Positions 27,424-35,939 of a stretch of 64,000 bases of DNA are shown here, one piece after another (within the stretch, counting starts at the first letter, position 1; every line of letters begins with the position of its first letter). Position numbers and translations under genes: made by a program. Below the pieces are notes generated by a model that saw only the letters and a program-made list of their open reading frames with translations, was not told the origin of the DNA and did no database searches. This DNA is from Massilia sp. YIM B02763. Lineage in GTDB: Bacteria > Pseudomonadota > Gammaproteobacteria > Burkholderiales > Burkholderiaceae_D. The stretch lies in contig NZ_JASNRD010000005.1 of assembly GCF_030412015.1 (NCBI RefSeq), positions 1 to 64,000 on the forward strand, in the 5' to 3' direction.

Positions 27424-27977
27424 CAGCCGCGCTTGCGCTCGTGCTGCCACAGCACGTCGCTGCCGCCGGCGAAGCGGTTCAGCACGCGCGCCAGCACGAA
27501 CATCAGGTCGGACAGGCGGTTCACGTACTGGCGCGGCTGCGGGTTGATCGTCTCGCCCGCCGACAGCGCCACGATGCTGCGCTCGGCGCGCCGGCACACG
27601 GTGCGGCAGACGTGGGCGAGCGAGGCCGCGCGCGAGCCGGCCGGCAGGATGAATTCCTTCAGCATCGGCAGGTCGGCGTTGTATTGCTCGACGAGGCCGT
27701 CCAGGCGCGCCACGTGGTCGTCCTTGATCATCTGGTAGCCGGGAATGCAGAGCTCGCCACCCAGGTCGAACAGGTCGTGCTGGATCGAGACGAGCTGTTC
27801 GCGCATGGCCGGCGGCATGTCCTCGCACAGCAGCAGGCCGACGAAGGAATTGAGCTCGTCGACGTCGCCGAGGGCGTGGATGCGCAGGCTGTCCTTGCCG
27901 GTGCGGCTGCCGTCGCCCAGGCCGGTGGTGCCGTCGTCGCCCGTGCGGGTCGAGATCTTCGAGAGTCGATTACCCAT
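27423..27977 (-). CDS. Cob(I)yrinic acid a,c-diamide adenosyltransferase, PduO type
   Basis: The 184-residue enzyme transfers adenosyl from ATP to cob(I)alamin. PduO signatures are KISTRTGDDGTTGLGDGSR (ATP site), GDVDELNSFVGLL, and VCRRAERSIVAL with the conserved Arg and Glu, then VNRLSDLMFVLAR. ATG 27977 is chosen because the family starts MGNRLSKI. It is divergent from glcD by 74 bases and coupled to the rhomboid gene. No other B12 gene is in the window. Confidence 0.95.
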   Translation of the reverse strand: MGNRLSKISTRTGDDGTTGLGDGSRTGKDSLRIHALGDVDELNSFVGLLLCEDMPPAMREQLVSIQHDLFDLGGELCIPGYQMIKDDHVARLDGLVEQYNADLPMLKEFILPAGSRAASLAHVCRTVCRRAERSIVALSAGETINPQPRQYVNRLSDLMFVLARVLNRFAGGSDVLWQHERKRG

Positions 27978-28039
27978 GGTTGTACCTGCCTTACGAAAAA
28001 AGATAGGCGGAGGATACGCCAAATCGATGCAATTGTGCT

Positions 28040-28045
28040 TACAAT
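28040..28045 (+). promoter_or_regulatory. Putative -10 box of glcD, leaderless arrangement
   Basis: TACAAT ends six bases before the glcD ATG (28052), with the same spacing as the box upstream of uvrD. No ribosome site lies between. The -35 is not recognisable. Confidence 0.35.
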
Positions 28046-28051
28046 CGGTTC

Positions 28052-29533
28052 ATGGTTCCCTCGATTTCAGTCGACCCGACACGCCGGCGCCAGGTCGCCC
28101 AGGCCCTGCTTGCCGTGCTGCCCGAGCGCTGCGTGCTGCTCGATCCGGAAGATACGCGCCCCTACGAGTGCGACGGGCTCGCCGCCTACCGCCAGCTGCC
28201 GATGATCGTCACGCTGCCGGACAGCGAGGCGCAGGTGCTGGCCATTTTGCGCGTGTGCCGCGAGCTGCAGGTGCCGATCGTGCCGCGCGGCGCGGGCACG
28301 GGCCTGTCCGGCGGCGCCCAGCCGATGGCCGACGGCGTCGTGATTTCCACTGCGCGCCTGAACCGCATCCTGCGCGTGGAGCCGTATGCGCGCACGGCCA
28401 CCGTACAGCCGGGCGTGCGCAACCTCGCGATTTCCGAGGCGGCGGCGCCGTTCGACCTGTACTACGCCCCCGATCCTTCGTCCCAGATCGCCTGCACGAT
28501 CGGCGGCAACGTCGCCGAGAACTCGGGCGGCGTGCACTGCCTGAAATACGGCCTCACCGTGCACAACGTGCTGCGCGTGCGCGTGTGCACGATCGACGGC
28601 GAGGTCGTGGAGCTGGGCGGCGAAGCGCTCGACGCGCCGGGCCTGGACCTGCTGGCCGTGTTCATCGGCTCCGAGGGCATGCTGGGCATCGTCACCGAAG
28701 TCACCGTCAAACTGGTGCCCAAGCCGGCGCTGGCCCAGGTCATCATGGCCTCGTTCGACGACGTCGCGGCCGGCGGCGACGCCGTGGCCAGCGTGATCGC
28801 GGCGGGCATCATCCCGGCCGGCCTGGAGATGATGGACCGGACGTCCTCGCGCATGGTCGAACCGTTCGTGAAGGCCGGCTACGACCTCGAGGCGGCGGCG
28901 ATCCTGCTGTGCGAGGCCGACGGCACGGCGCTCGAAGTGGCCGAGGAAATCGAGCGCATGGCGGCCGTGCTGCGCGCGGCCGGCGCCAGCGCCATCACCG
29001 TGTCCCAGGACGAGGGCGAGCGCCAGCGTTTCTGGTCCGGCCGCAAGAACGCCTTTCCGGCCGCCGGCCGCATCTCTCCCGACTACTACTGCATGGACGG
29101 CACCATCCCGCGCAAGCACCTGGCCCACGTGCTGGAACGCATCGCGCAGATGGAGACGACCTACGGGCTGCGCTGCGCCAACGTGTTCCACGCGGGCGAC
29201 GGCAATATGCATCCCCTGATCCTGTTCGACGCCAACCAGCCGGGCGAATTCGAACGGGCGGAAGCCTTCGGCGCCGCCATCCTGGCGCTGTGCGTGGAAG
29301 TGGGCGGCACCATCACCGGAGAGCACGGGGTGGGCGTGGAAAAGATCGATTCGATGTGCGTGCAGTTCGCGGCCAAGGAGCTGGAGGCCTTCTTCGCCGT
29401 CAAGCGCGCCTTCGACCCGGCCATGCTGCTGAACCCGAACAAGGCGATTCCGACGCCGCACCGCTGCGCGGAACTGGGGCGCATGCACGTCCATGGCGGG
29501 GCGCTGCCGTTCGCGCACCTGCCGCGCTTCTGA
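28052..29533 (+). CDS. glcD: Glycolate oxidase subunit GlcD (FAD-linked)
   Basis: The 493-residue flavoprotein is the catalytic subunit that oxidises glycolate to glyoxylate. The FAD-binding PCMH domain includes PRGAGTGLSGGAQPM and IACTIGGNVAENSGG; the C-terminal domain ends with ITGEHGVGVEK and FDPAMLLNPNKAIPT. Genes glcE and glcF follow at short distances, giving the standard three-subunit enzyme that passes electrons through GlcF to the quinone pool. A possible promoter lies six bases before the start. GlcC-type regulator not adjacent. Confidence 0.95.
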   Translation: MVPSISVDPTRRRQVAQALLAVLPERCVLLDPEDTRPYECDGLAAYRQLPMIVTLPDSEAQVLAILRVCRELQVPIVPRGAGTGLSGGAQPMADGVVISTARLNRILRVEPYARTATVQPGVRNLAISEAAAPFDLYYAPDPSSQIACTIGGNVAENSGGVHCLKYGLTVHNVLRVRVCTIDGEVVELGGEALDAPGLDLLAVFIGSEGMLGIVTEVTVKLVPKPALAQVIMASFDDVAAGGDAVASVIAAGIIPAGLEMMDRTSSRMVEPFVKAGYDLEAAAILLCEADGTALEVAEEIERMAAVLRAAGASAITVSQDEGERQRFWSGRKNAFPAAGRISPDYYCMDGTIPRKHLAHVLERIAQMETTYGLRCANVFHAGDGNMHPLILFDANQPGEFERAEAFGAAILALCVEVGGTITGEHGVGVEKIDSMCVQFAAKELEAFFAVKRAFDPAMLLNPNKAIPTPHRCAELGRMHVHGGALPFAHLPRF

Positions 29534-29559
29534 ATCGATAAAAAAATGATGGAGACACC

Positions 29560-30609
29560 ATGGTTGAACACTTCCGGGAGCAGGTGCTCGCGGCGGTACA
29601 CGAGCGCCGCCTGCTGCGCATCCGCGGCGGCGGCAGCAAGGACTGGTATGGCGGCCCGCTCGAGGGCGACGTCCTCGACACGCGCGCGCATGCCGGCATC
29701 GTCGACTACGAACCCACCGAACTGGTGATCACGGCGCGCTGCGGCACGCCCCTGGCCGAGGTCGAGGCGGCGCTGGCCGAGCGCGGCCAGATGCTCGCCT
29801 TCGAACCGCCGCACTTCGGCGCGCACGCGACCATCGGCGGCGTGGTGGCGAGTGGCCTGTCCGGCCCGCGCCGCGCCAATGCGGGCGCCGTGCGCGACTT
29901 CGTGCTGGGCGCGCAGCTCCTCGACGGCAAGGGCGACATATTGAACTTCGGCGGCCGCGTGATGAAGAACGTGGCCGGCTACGACATCCCGCGCCTACTG
30001 GCCGGCTCGCTCGGCACGCTTGGCGTGCTGCTGGAGGTGTCGGTGAAGGTATTGCCGCGCACCGTCAGCGAAACCACGCTGCGCTTTGCCATGGACGAGG
30101 CGCAAGCCATCCGCAAGCTGAACGAATGGGGAGGCCGGCCCTTGCCGATTTCCGCCAGCTGCTGGCACGACGGCATGCTGTCGCTGCGCCTGTCCGGCGC
30201 GCGCGCCGCCGTCGAGGATGCGCGCCGTACGCTGGGGGGCGCGGTTGTGCCGGATTGCGCGCCGTTCTGGGCGGGCCTGCGCGAGCAGCGCCACGCATTC
30301 TTCGACGGCGACATGCCCGTGTGGCGCTTGTCGCTGCCGACCACCGCCGCGGCGCTCGACCTGGGCGCAGGACAGCTGATCGAGTGGGGCGGGGCGCAGC
30401 GCTGGCTGCGGGCGCCGGGCGATGCCGGCACGGCGCAGCGCATCCGCAGCGCCGCGGTGACCGCGGGCGGCCATGCCACGCTGTTCCGCGGCGGCGACAA
30501 GGCCGTGGGCGTGTTCCAGCCGCTGGCGCCCGCCGTCGCCCGCATCCACGAACGCCTGAAGGCGGGGTTCGACCCGGCCGGTATCTTCAACCGGGGGAGG
30601 ATGGCCTGA
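29560..30609 (+). CDS. glcE: Glycolate oxidase subunit GlcE (FAD-binding)
   Basis: The 349-residue subunit has an FAD-binding domain (LLRIRGGGSKDWYGG, IGGVVASGLSGPRRAN, FGGRVMKNVAGYDIPRL) and an alpha/beta C-terminus ending FDPAGIFNRGRMA. It resembles a shortened GlcD and is required for activity in E. coli. GGAGA precedes its ATG by five bases; glcF starts one base after its stop. The genes are a single operon. Confidence 0.94.
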   Translation: MVEHFREQVLAAVHERRLLRIRGGGSKDWYGGPLEGDVLDTRAHAGIVDYEPTELVITARCGTPLAEVEAALAERGQMLAFEPPHFGAHATIGGVVASGLSGPRRANAGAVRDFVLGAQLLDGKGDILNFGGRVMKNVAGYDIPRLLAGSLGTLGVLLEVSVKVLPRTVSETTLRFAMDEAQAIRKLNEWGGRPLPISASCWHDGMLSLRLSGARAAVEDARRTLGGAVVPDCAPFWAGLREQRHAFFDGDMPVWRLSLPTTAAALDLGAGQLIEWGGAQRWLRAPGDAGTAQRIRSAAVTAGGHATLFRGGDKAVGVFQPLAPAVARIHERLKAGFDPAGIFNRGRMA

Positions 30610-30610
30610 C

Positions 30611-31846
30611 ATGCAAACCAATCTCGCCGACTTCATCAAGGACACTCCGGAGGGCATCGAGGCCGACGCGATCCTGCGCGCCTGCGTGCACTGCGGCTTC
30701 TGCACCGCCACCTGCCCGACCTACCAATTGCTGGGCGACGAGCTGGATGGCCCGCGCGGCAGGATCTACCTGATCAAGCAGGTGCTGGAAGGGGCGGCGC
30801 CCACGCGCAAGACCCAGCTGCACCTGGACCGCTGCCTCACCTGCCGCAACTGCGAGACGACGTGTCCGTCCGGAGTGCGCTACGGCCGCCTGGTCGATAT
30901 CGGCCGCAAGGTGGTCGAGGCGCGCGTGCCGCGTCCCGCGGGTGAACGCCTCAAGCGCGCGACGCTGAAGGAATTCCTGCCGCGGACCAGCCTGTTCAAG
31001 CCCGCGTTCTGGGCCGGACAACTGGCGCGGCCCGTGCTGCCCGCAACCTTGCGCGGCAAGCTGCAGCCGGCGCCCGCCGCCGGCCACTGGCCCACGCGCG
31101 CGCATGCGCGCAAGATGCTGGTACTGGAAGGCTGCGTGCAGCCGGCGATGGCACCCAACGTCAATGCCGCCACGGCGCGCGTGCTCGATGCGCTCGGCGT
31201 GCAATTGCTGGCGGCGCCGCGTGCCGGCTGCTGCGGCGCCGTGCGCTTCCACATGAACGACCAGGACGGCGGCCTGGCCGACATGCGCCGCAACGTCGAT
31301 GCCTGGTGGCCGTACGTGGAGCAGGGCATCGAGGCGATCGTGATGACGGCGTCCGGCTGCGGCGTGACGGTCAAGGACTACGGCCACCTGCTGGCCCACG
31401 ATCCGGCCTATGCGGACAAGGCCGCGCGCATCGCCGCGCTGACGAAGGACTTGTCCGAGATCGTGTGCGACTTCGAAGGCGAGATCGCCGCACGCCTGGC
31501 CGGCCGCATCCACGAGCGCGTCGCCTTCCACCCGCCGTGCACGCTGCAGCACGGCCAGCGCATCCGCGGCAAGGTCGAGGGCGTGCTGCGCGCGGCCGGC
31601 GTCGACGTCGTGCTGTGCGCGGAAAGCCACCTGTGCTGCGGCTCGGCCGGCACCTATTCCGTGCTGCACCCCGAGCTGGCGCAGCAGCTGCGCGACCGCA
31701 AGCTGGCCAACCTGGAAGCGACCGGGGCGCGGGAAATCGTGTCCGCCAATGTCGGTTGCATCGGACATCTGCAGTCGGGGACGGCGACGCCCGTGTCGCA
31801 TTGGATCGAGTTTGTTGACAGGGCAATGGCGAGGGCACAGGCCTGA
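30611..31846 (+). CDS. glcF: Glycolate oxidase iron-sulfur subunit GlcF
   Basis: The 411-residue subunit has two ferredoxin-type 4Fe-4S motifs (CVHCGFCTATCPTYQ; CLTCRNCETTCPSG) and two CCG-type cysteine-rich domains (GCCGAVRFHMN; CCGSAGTYSVLHPEL). It carries electrons from GlcD flavin to the membrane. It is the last clear member of the operon; a short unknown gene with its own ribosome site begins 70 bases downstream. Confidence 0.95.
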   Translation: MQTNLADFIKDTPEGIEADAILRACVHCGFCTATCPTYQLLGDELDGPRGRIYLIKQVLEGAAPTRKTQLHLDRCLTCRNCETTCPSGVRYGRLVDIGRKVVEARVPRPAGERLKRATLKEFLPRTSLFKPAFWAGQLARPVLPATLRGKLQPAPAAGHWPTRAHARKMLVLEGCVQPAMAPNVNAATARVLDALGVQLLAAPRAGCCGAVRFHMNDQDGGLADMRRNVDAWWPYVEQGIEAIVMTASGCGVTVKDYGHLLAHDPAYADKAARIAALTKDLSEIVCDFEGEIAARLAGRIHERVAFHPPCTLQHGQRIRGKVEGVLRAAGVDVVLCAESHLCCGSAGTYSVLHPELAQQLRDRKLANLEATGAREIVSANVGCIGHLQSGTATPVSHWIEFVDRAMARAQA

Positions 31847-31916
31847 AGAGGGCGCCGACGCGAAAACCGGCACCGTGGTAGCATCGGCGCCCGGATTTTT
31901 GCAATTGGAGGCTTCC

Positions 31917-32231
31917 GTGAGTTTCGTGTTTCGGCTGATTTCCCAGGACGAGGATGCGGCGCCGTCGGTCGCGTTCCAGGACAGCATCAGTCCCGGCTAC
32001 GTGCCCTTGTGGGAAGAGGTCGGCGTCTACGATGCGCTGTACAACAGCGACGGCCGCGAGGCGCGCGAGATCTCGCGTGCGATCGCCTACGGCGTGGACA
32101 AGCTGGTCGACGACGAGTCGCTGGGGCGGCTGCTGCCGCGTTCGTGCAGGCTGGAGGAGGCGATCCGCTTCCTCGAGAATGTGCACCGCGGCTGTACGAT
32201 TCATTCGTCGGCGCGGGTCGAGACCCGGTAG
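31917..32231 (+). CDS. Conserved-looking hypothetical protein, GTG start
   Basis: I do not recognise this 104-residue soluble protein (MSFVFRLISQDEDAA ... REISRAIAYGVDKLVDDESL ... SRVETR). The start is GTG 31917, chosen because GGAGG (31907-31911) precedes it by five bases; the frame is open further upstream but without such a site. The middle is predicted helical and acidic, with no signal or membrane segment and no catalytic motif I can name. It may be read from the glc promoter. A family A palindrome begins ten bases after its stop. Confidence 0.65.
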   Translation: MSFVFRLISQDEDAAPSVAFQDSISPGYVPLWEEVGVYDALYNSDGREAREISRAIAYGVDKLVDDESLGRLLPRSCRLEEAIRFLENVHRGCTIHSSARVETR

Positions 32232-32240
32232 CCCGCTCCC

Positions 32241-32329
32241 CGTCGCCCCTGCGAAGGCAGGTGCCCAATTTTTGTCGAGGCTGCGGTAGCGCGTGCAGAA
32301 ATTGGGTCCCTGCCTTCGCAGGGACGACG
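32241..32329. repeat. Family A palindrome, short form
   Basis: Arms CGTCGCCCCTGCGAAGGCAG (from 32241) and CTGCCTTCGCAGGGACGACG (ending 32329) are near-perfect partners. This copy lies between two genes in the same orientation. Confidence 0.9.
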
Positions 32330-32356
32330 GTCAGTCATTCCGACCACCTTCGCTTC

Positions 32357-33043
32357 ATGACCAAATCCACCACGACCCTCACCGGCGAGACGATCTCGCG
32401 CCCACGCATCGAAGCCCTGCTGGCCGACGACCAGCTCATCATGCTCGACGAGTGCGACCTCTCCGGCGCCGATCTGTCGCGCCTGGACCTGCAGGATTGC
32501 AGCTTCCGTAATTGCGCGCTCGCCGAAGCGTCGTTCTACGCCGCGAAGCTCGGCCGCACGCGCTGGCAGCGCTGCCGCGGCGGCCATGCCGATTTCGAGT
32601 CGGCCGACCTGGTCGACGCCCGCTTCGAATCCTGCGACCTGAACAACGCCAGCTGGCGCCGCGCCAAGCTGGCTTCCGCGCGCTACCGCGGCTGCAAGCT
32701 GACAGGGTCCCAATTCGAGGAGGTCGGCCAGCTCGGCCTCACCTTCGAGGATTGCCTGCTGGTCGGCGCCGACCTGCGCCGCATGTCCTTCCGCAAGGCC
32801 ACGCTGAACTGCCTGGATTTCTCGGATGCCGATTTGTCCGGCTGCGATTTCCGCGACGCCGTGTTCGAGAACGCCAGCCTGCGCGACGCCCACATCAAGG
32901 ACACACGCTTCGACGGCGCCGACCTGCGCGAGGCGGATCTCGGCGGCCTGAAGTTGTCCAACGCGAAGCAGTTCGCCGGCGCGACCATCTCCCCGCGCCA
33001 GGCGGCGGAGCTGGTGCGCACGATGGGCCTGAATGTCGTATGA
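32357..33043 (+). CDS. Pentapeptide-repeat protein, Qnr/McbG-like architecture
   Basis: The 228-residue protein is built of A(D/N)LxX-type pentapeptides: CDLSGADLSRLDLQDCSF, ADFESADLVDARF, ATLNCLDFSDADLSGCDF and FDGADLREADLGGL are clear runs. It should fold as a right-handed quadrilateral beta-helix. Size, and the C-terminal helix GATISPRQAAELVRTMGL after GLKLSNAK, resemble Qnr and McbG proteins, which mimic DNA and protect gyrase. The acidic repeats would fit that. Resistance cannot be claimed from the sequence. ATG 32357 is chosen as the first in-frame start after the palindrome; upstream residues encode repeat DNA. Confidence 0.85.
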   Translation: MTKSTTTLTGETISRPRIEALLADDQLIMLDECDLSGADLSRLDLQDCSFRNCALAEASFYAAKLGRTRWQRCRGGHADFESADLVDARFESCDLNNASWRRAKLASARYRGCKLTGSQFEEVGQLGLTFEDCLLVGADLRRMSFRKATLNCLDFSDADLSGCDFRDAVFENASLRDAHIKDTRFDGADLREADLGGLKLSNAKQFAGATISPRQAAELVRTMGLNVV

Positions 33044-33135
33044 AGCGCGTCGCGTGATCGGATCGCTGTAGTAATATTACACTCCCATAACATTGCCGGA
33101 TCGTCAGCGAATCCGGCTGGACAGGAGTGAGACAG

Positions 33136-35178
33136 ATGCGTATCCGATTGCTTGCCGTGGCTGCGGTGTTTACAAGTTACATGGCTGCTTCCGCCGCCTG
33201 GGCCCAACAGGTCGTCGCCAGCGCGACCTCGCCGAACGGCGCGTTGAGCGTGGACGTGCAGCTCGACCCGATGGGCAAGCTCGGCTACGACGTCAAGCGC
33301 AAGGGCAAGGAAGTCATCGGCCTGTCGCGCCTGGGCTTCAACCTGGCCAACACCCATAAGCTGGACGGCGGCTTCAGCGTGCGCGACAGCCGCACCAGCG
33401 AGCATGACGACACTTGGGAGCAACCGTGGGGCGAGCGCCGCTACGTGCGCAACCACTACCGCGAGCTGCGCGTCGAGGTCGAGCAGAAGAACCGCGACAA
33501 GCGCGGCCTCGTTGTCGTCTTCCGCATCTACGACGACGGCGTCGGCTTCCGCTACGAATTCCCGTCGCAGCCGCAATTGAAGGACGTCGAGATCACCGAC
33601 GAGTTGACCGAATTCGTCGTCGCCCAGCCCGCCACCGCCTGGTGGATCCCCGCCGGCGAGCTGCCCGGCCTGGAAGAGCTGGTGCAGAAGGCGCCGCTGA
33701 AGGAAATCGGCACCGCCAACACCCCGCTGACCGTGCGCCTGGACGACGGCACCCACATCGCCTTCCACGAGGCGGCGCTGGTCGACTACGCGTCGATGTG
33801 GGTGCGCAAGGTCGAGGGGCAGAAGCTGCGTGCCCAGCTCGTGCCGTCGTCCATGGGGCCCGCCGTCGTGCGCCACGGCGCCTTCACGACGCCGTGGCGC
33901 ACGATGCGCATCGCCGACGACGCGGCCGGCCTGTACATGTCGGACCTGGAACTCAACCTGAACGAGCCGAACAAGCTGGGCGACGTCTCGTGGGTCAAGC
34001 CGTCGAAATTCGTCGGCGTGTGGTGGGGCATGCACCTGCAGCAGACGACCTGGAACGCGGGACCGAAGCACGGCGCCACCACCGACAACACGAAAAAATA
34101 CATCGACTTCGCCGCGCAGAACGGCTTCCGCGGCGTGCTGGTCGAGGGCTGGAACCAGGGCTGGGAAAGCGACTGGGGACACGGCGGCGCCGACTTCAGC
34201 TTCACGAAGGCGTACCCGGACTTCGACCTGCCGGTCTTGTCCGCGTATGCGAAGCAGAAGGGCGTGCGCCTGATCGGCCACCACGAGACGGGCGGCAACC
34301 TCGTCGCCTACGAAAAGCAGATGGACGATGCGTATAAACTGTATGCCAAGTACGGCGTGGACAGCGTCAAGTCCGGCTATGTGCACGAGGCGGGTACCAT
34401 GCTGTTCCCGGGGGCGGACGGCAAGCCGCACTATGGCAACTACGATTCGCAGGAGGGCGTGCGCCACTTCCTGAAGGCCGTGACGGAAGCGGCGCGCTAC
34501 AAGATCGCCGTCGACACCCATGAGCCGATCAAGGACACGGGCCTGCGCCGCACCTATCCGAACTGGCTGTCGCGCGAAGGCGCGCGCGGCGTCGAATACA
34601 ACGCCTGGGGCAACCCGCCGAACCCCGTCGACCACGAGGCCAAGCTGGTGTTCACGCGCATGCTGAGCGGCCCGATGGACTATACGCCGGGCGTCCTGAG
34701 CCTCGTCGGCGCCGACAACAAGGTGTTCAATTCGACGCAGGCCAAGCAACTCGCCAACTTCGTCGTGATCTATTCCCCCATCGTGATGGCGGCCGATATC
34801 CCGGAAAACTACGCCAAATACCCGAAGGCCTTCAAGTTCATCAAGGACGTGCCGACCGACTGGGCCGACACGCGCGTGATCAACGGCGCCGTGGGCGAGT
34901 ACGTGACGATGGCGCGCAAGGACCGCAAGTCCGACGACTGGTACGTCGGCGCCGTCACCGACGCCAATGCGCGCACCCTGGCGCTGCCGCTGGCCTTCCT
35001 CGACAAGGATAAACAGTATGTGGCGGAGATCTACCGCGACGGCGATGCCGCCGACTACCGCAACGCGCACCGCTTCGACCTCGTGGTCGAGACGAAGGCA
35101 GTGACGGCGAAGGACACGCTGCAACTGAAGCTGGCGCCGGGCGGCGGGCAGGCGATCAGGATCGTGCCGAAGAAGTAA
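33136..35178 (+). CDS. Glycoside hydrolase family 97 (alpha-glucosidase/alpha-galactosidase type)
   Basis: The 680-residue exported enzyme has a signal peptide (RLLAVAAVFTSYMAASAAWA), a beta-sandwich N-domain, a TIM barrel and a C-terminal domain. Candidate catalytic glutamates are Glu384 (HHETGG), Glu463 (VDTHEP) and Glu487 (GVEYN). The 24-residue spacing of the last two matches Glu508 and Glu532 of inverting SusB, and the aspartate of retaining GH97 enzymes is not seen (GVDSVKSGY). An inverting alpha-glucoside specificity is therefore likely. AGGAG lies eight bases before ATG 33136. No susC/susD or transporter partner is adjacent, so it stands alone. A family A palindrome lies downstream. 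Confidence 0.93.
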   Translation: MRIRLLAVAAVFTSYMAASAAWAQQVVASATSPNGALSVDVQLDPMGKLGYDVKRKGKEVIGLSRLGFNLANTHKLDGGFSVRDSRTSEHDDTWEQPWGERRYVRNHYRELRVEVEQKNRDKRGLVVVFRIYDDGVGFRYEFPSQPQLKDVEITDELTEFVVAQPATAWWIPAGELPGLEELVQKAPLKEIGTANTPLTVRLDDGTHIAFHEAALVDYASMWVRKVEGQKLRAQLVPSSMGPAVVRHGAFTTPWRTMRIADDAAGLYMSDLELNLNEPNKLGDVSWVKPSKFVGVWWGMHLQQTTWNAGPKHGATTDNTKKYIDFAAQNGFRGVLVEGWNQGWESDWGHGGADFSFTKAYPDFDLPVLSAYAKQKGVRLIGHHETGGNLVAYEKQMDDAYKLYAKYGVDSVKSGYVHEAGTMLFPGADGKPHYGNYDSQEGVRHFLKAVTEAARYKIAVDTHEPIKDTGLRRTYPNWLSREGARGVEYNAWGNPPNPVDHEAKLVFTRMLSGPMDYTPGVLSLVGADNKVFNSTQAKQLANFVVIYSPIVMAADIPENYAKYPKAFKFIKDVPTDWADTRVINGAVGEYVTMARKDRKSDDWYVGAVTDANARTLALPLAFLDKDKQYVAEIYRDGDAADYRNAHRFDLVVETKAVTAKDTLQLKLAPGGGQAIRIVPKK

Positions 35179-35245
35179 GCGCACCCGCTCGTCGTTGCCG
35201 CCCGCGCGCACTGCTGTCCGGAATATCGTTCGCGAAAAAATGCAC

Positions 35246-35370
35246 CGTCATTCCCGCGCAGGCGGGAATCCATACTGAGCAACCGGATTCCGTATGTTGA
35301 ATACGCCCCGGCGTTTACAAGGACCGACTTTGGCGCCTCAGCATGGATTCCCGCCTGCGCGGGAACGACG
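35246..35370. repeat. Family A palindrome, long form
   Basis: Arms CGTCATTCCCGCGCAGGCGG (from 35246) and CCGCCTGCGCGGGAACGACG (ending 35370) enclose a longer centre that includes ATCCATACTGAG and CTCAGCATGGAT. It lies between convergent GH97 and glutathione peroxidase genes. The centre is related to that of the copy at 41906. Confidence 0.9.
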
Positions 35371-35372
35371 AG

Positions 35373-35855
35373 CTACTGCTGCAACGCCTTCTCGATATCC
35401 CCCGCAATGTCTTCCGGCTTCGTGGTCGGCGCATACCGGTGCAGCACGCGCCCGTCGCGCCCGACGAGGAACTTGGTGAAGTTCCACTTGATCGCCTCGG
35501 TGCCCAGCACGCCCGGGGCGCTTTCCTTCAAATGCTTCCACAGCGGATGCGCGCCGTCGCCGTTGACGTCGACCTTGGCGAATATGGGAAAGCTCACGCC
35601 GTAGTTCTTTTCGCAGAAGGCGCCGATCTCGGCCTCGTCGCCGGGTTCCTGGTGGCCGAACTGGTTGCAGGGGAAGCCCAGGATCTCCAGGCCGCGCGCG
35701 TGCAGTTCACGGTAGACCTTTTCCAGCCCCTGGTATTGCGGCGTGAAGCCGCATTTGCTGGCCGTGTTTACGACCAGCAGCACCTTGCCGCGGTACTGAG
35801 CCAGGTCCACCGGTTTGCCGTCGAGGGAGGTGGCCTGGAAATCGAATACGTTCAT
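35373..35855 (-). CDS. Glutathione peroxidase (thioredoxin fold)
   Basis: The 160-residue cytosolic peroxidase shows the active-site Cys in NTASKCGFTPQY, the Gln in LGFPCNQFGHQEPG and the Trp in IKWNFTKFLV, so the catalytic triad is complete. It reduces organic hydroperoxides using glutathione or, as in most bacterial members, thioredoxin. It lies alone between GH97 and pilU, and its stop codon is three bases from a family A palindrome. No oxidative-stress promoter is evident. Confidence 0.95.
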   Translation of the reverse strand: MNVFDFQATSLDGKPVDLAQYRGKVLLVVNTASKCGFTPQYQGLEKVYRELHARGLEILGFPCNQFGHQEPGDEAEIGAFCEKNYGVSFPIFAKVDVNGDGAHPLWKHLKESAPGVLGTEAIKWNFTKFLVGRDGRVLHRYAPTTKPEDIAGDIEKALQQ

Positions 35856-35939
35856 CGTCGTCTCCTGCTTCGAGTTGATTCAAAGGCAAGAGTGTACGTC
35901 AAAGCGGGGCACCCGTTGTGGGGCGTGCCGACCACGCGA

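Noticed and set aside
28052..31846. glcDEF as a D-lactate dehydrogenase-type cluster
   Set aside because: Three subunits with GlcE between GlcD and GlcF and the one-base glcE-glcF gap fit glycolate oxidase; a D-lactate enzyme would lack GlcE.
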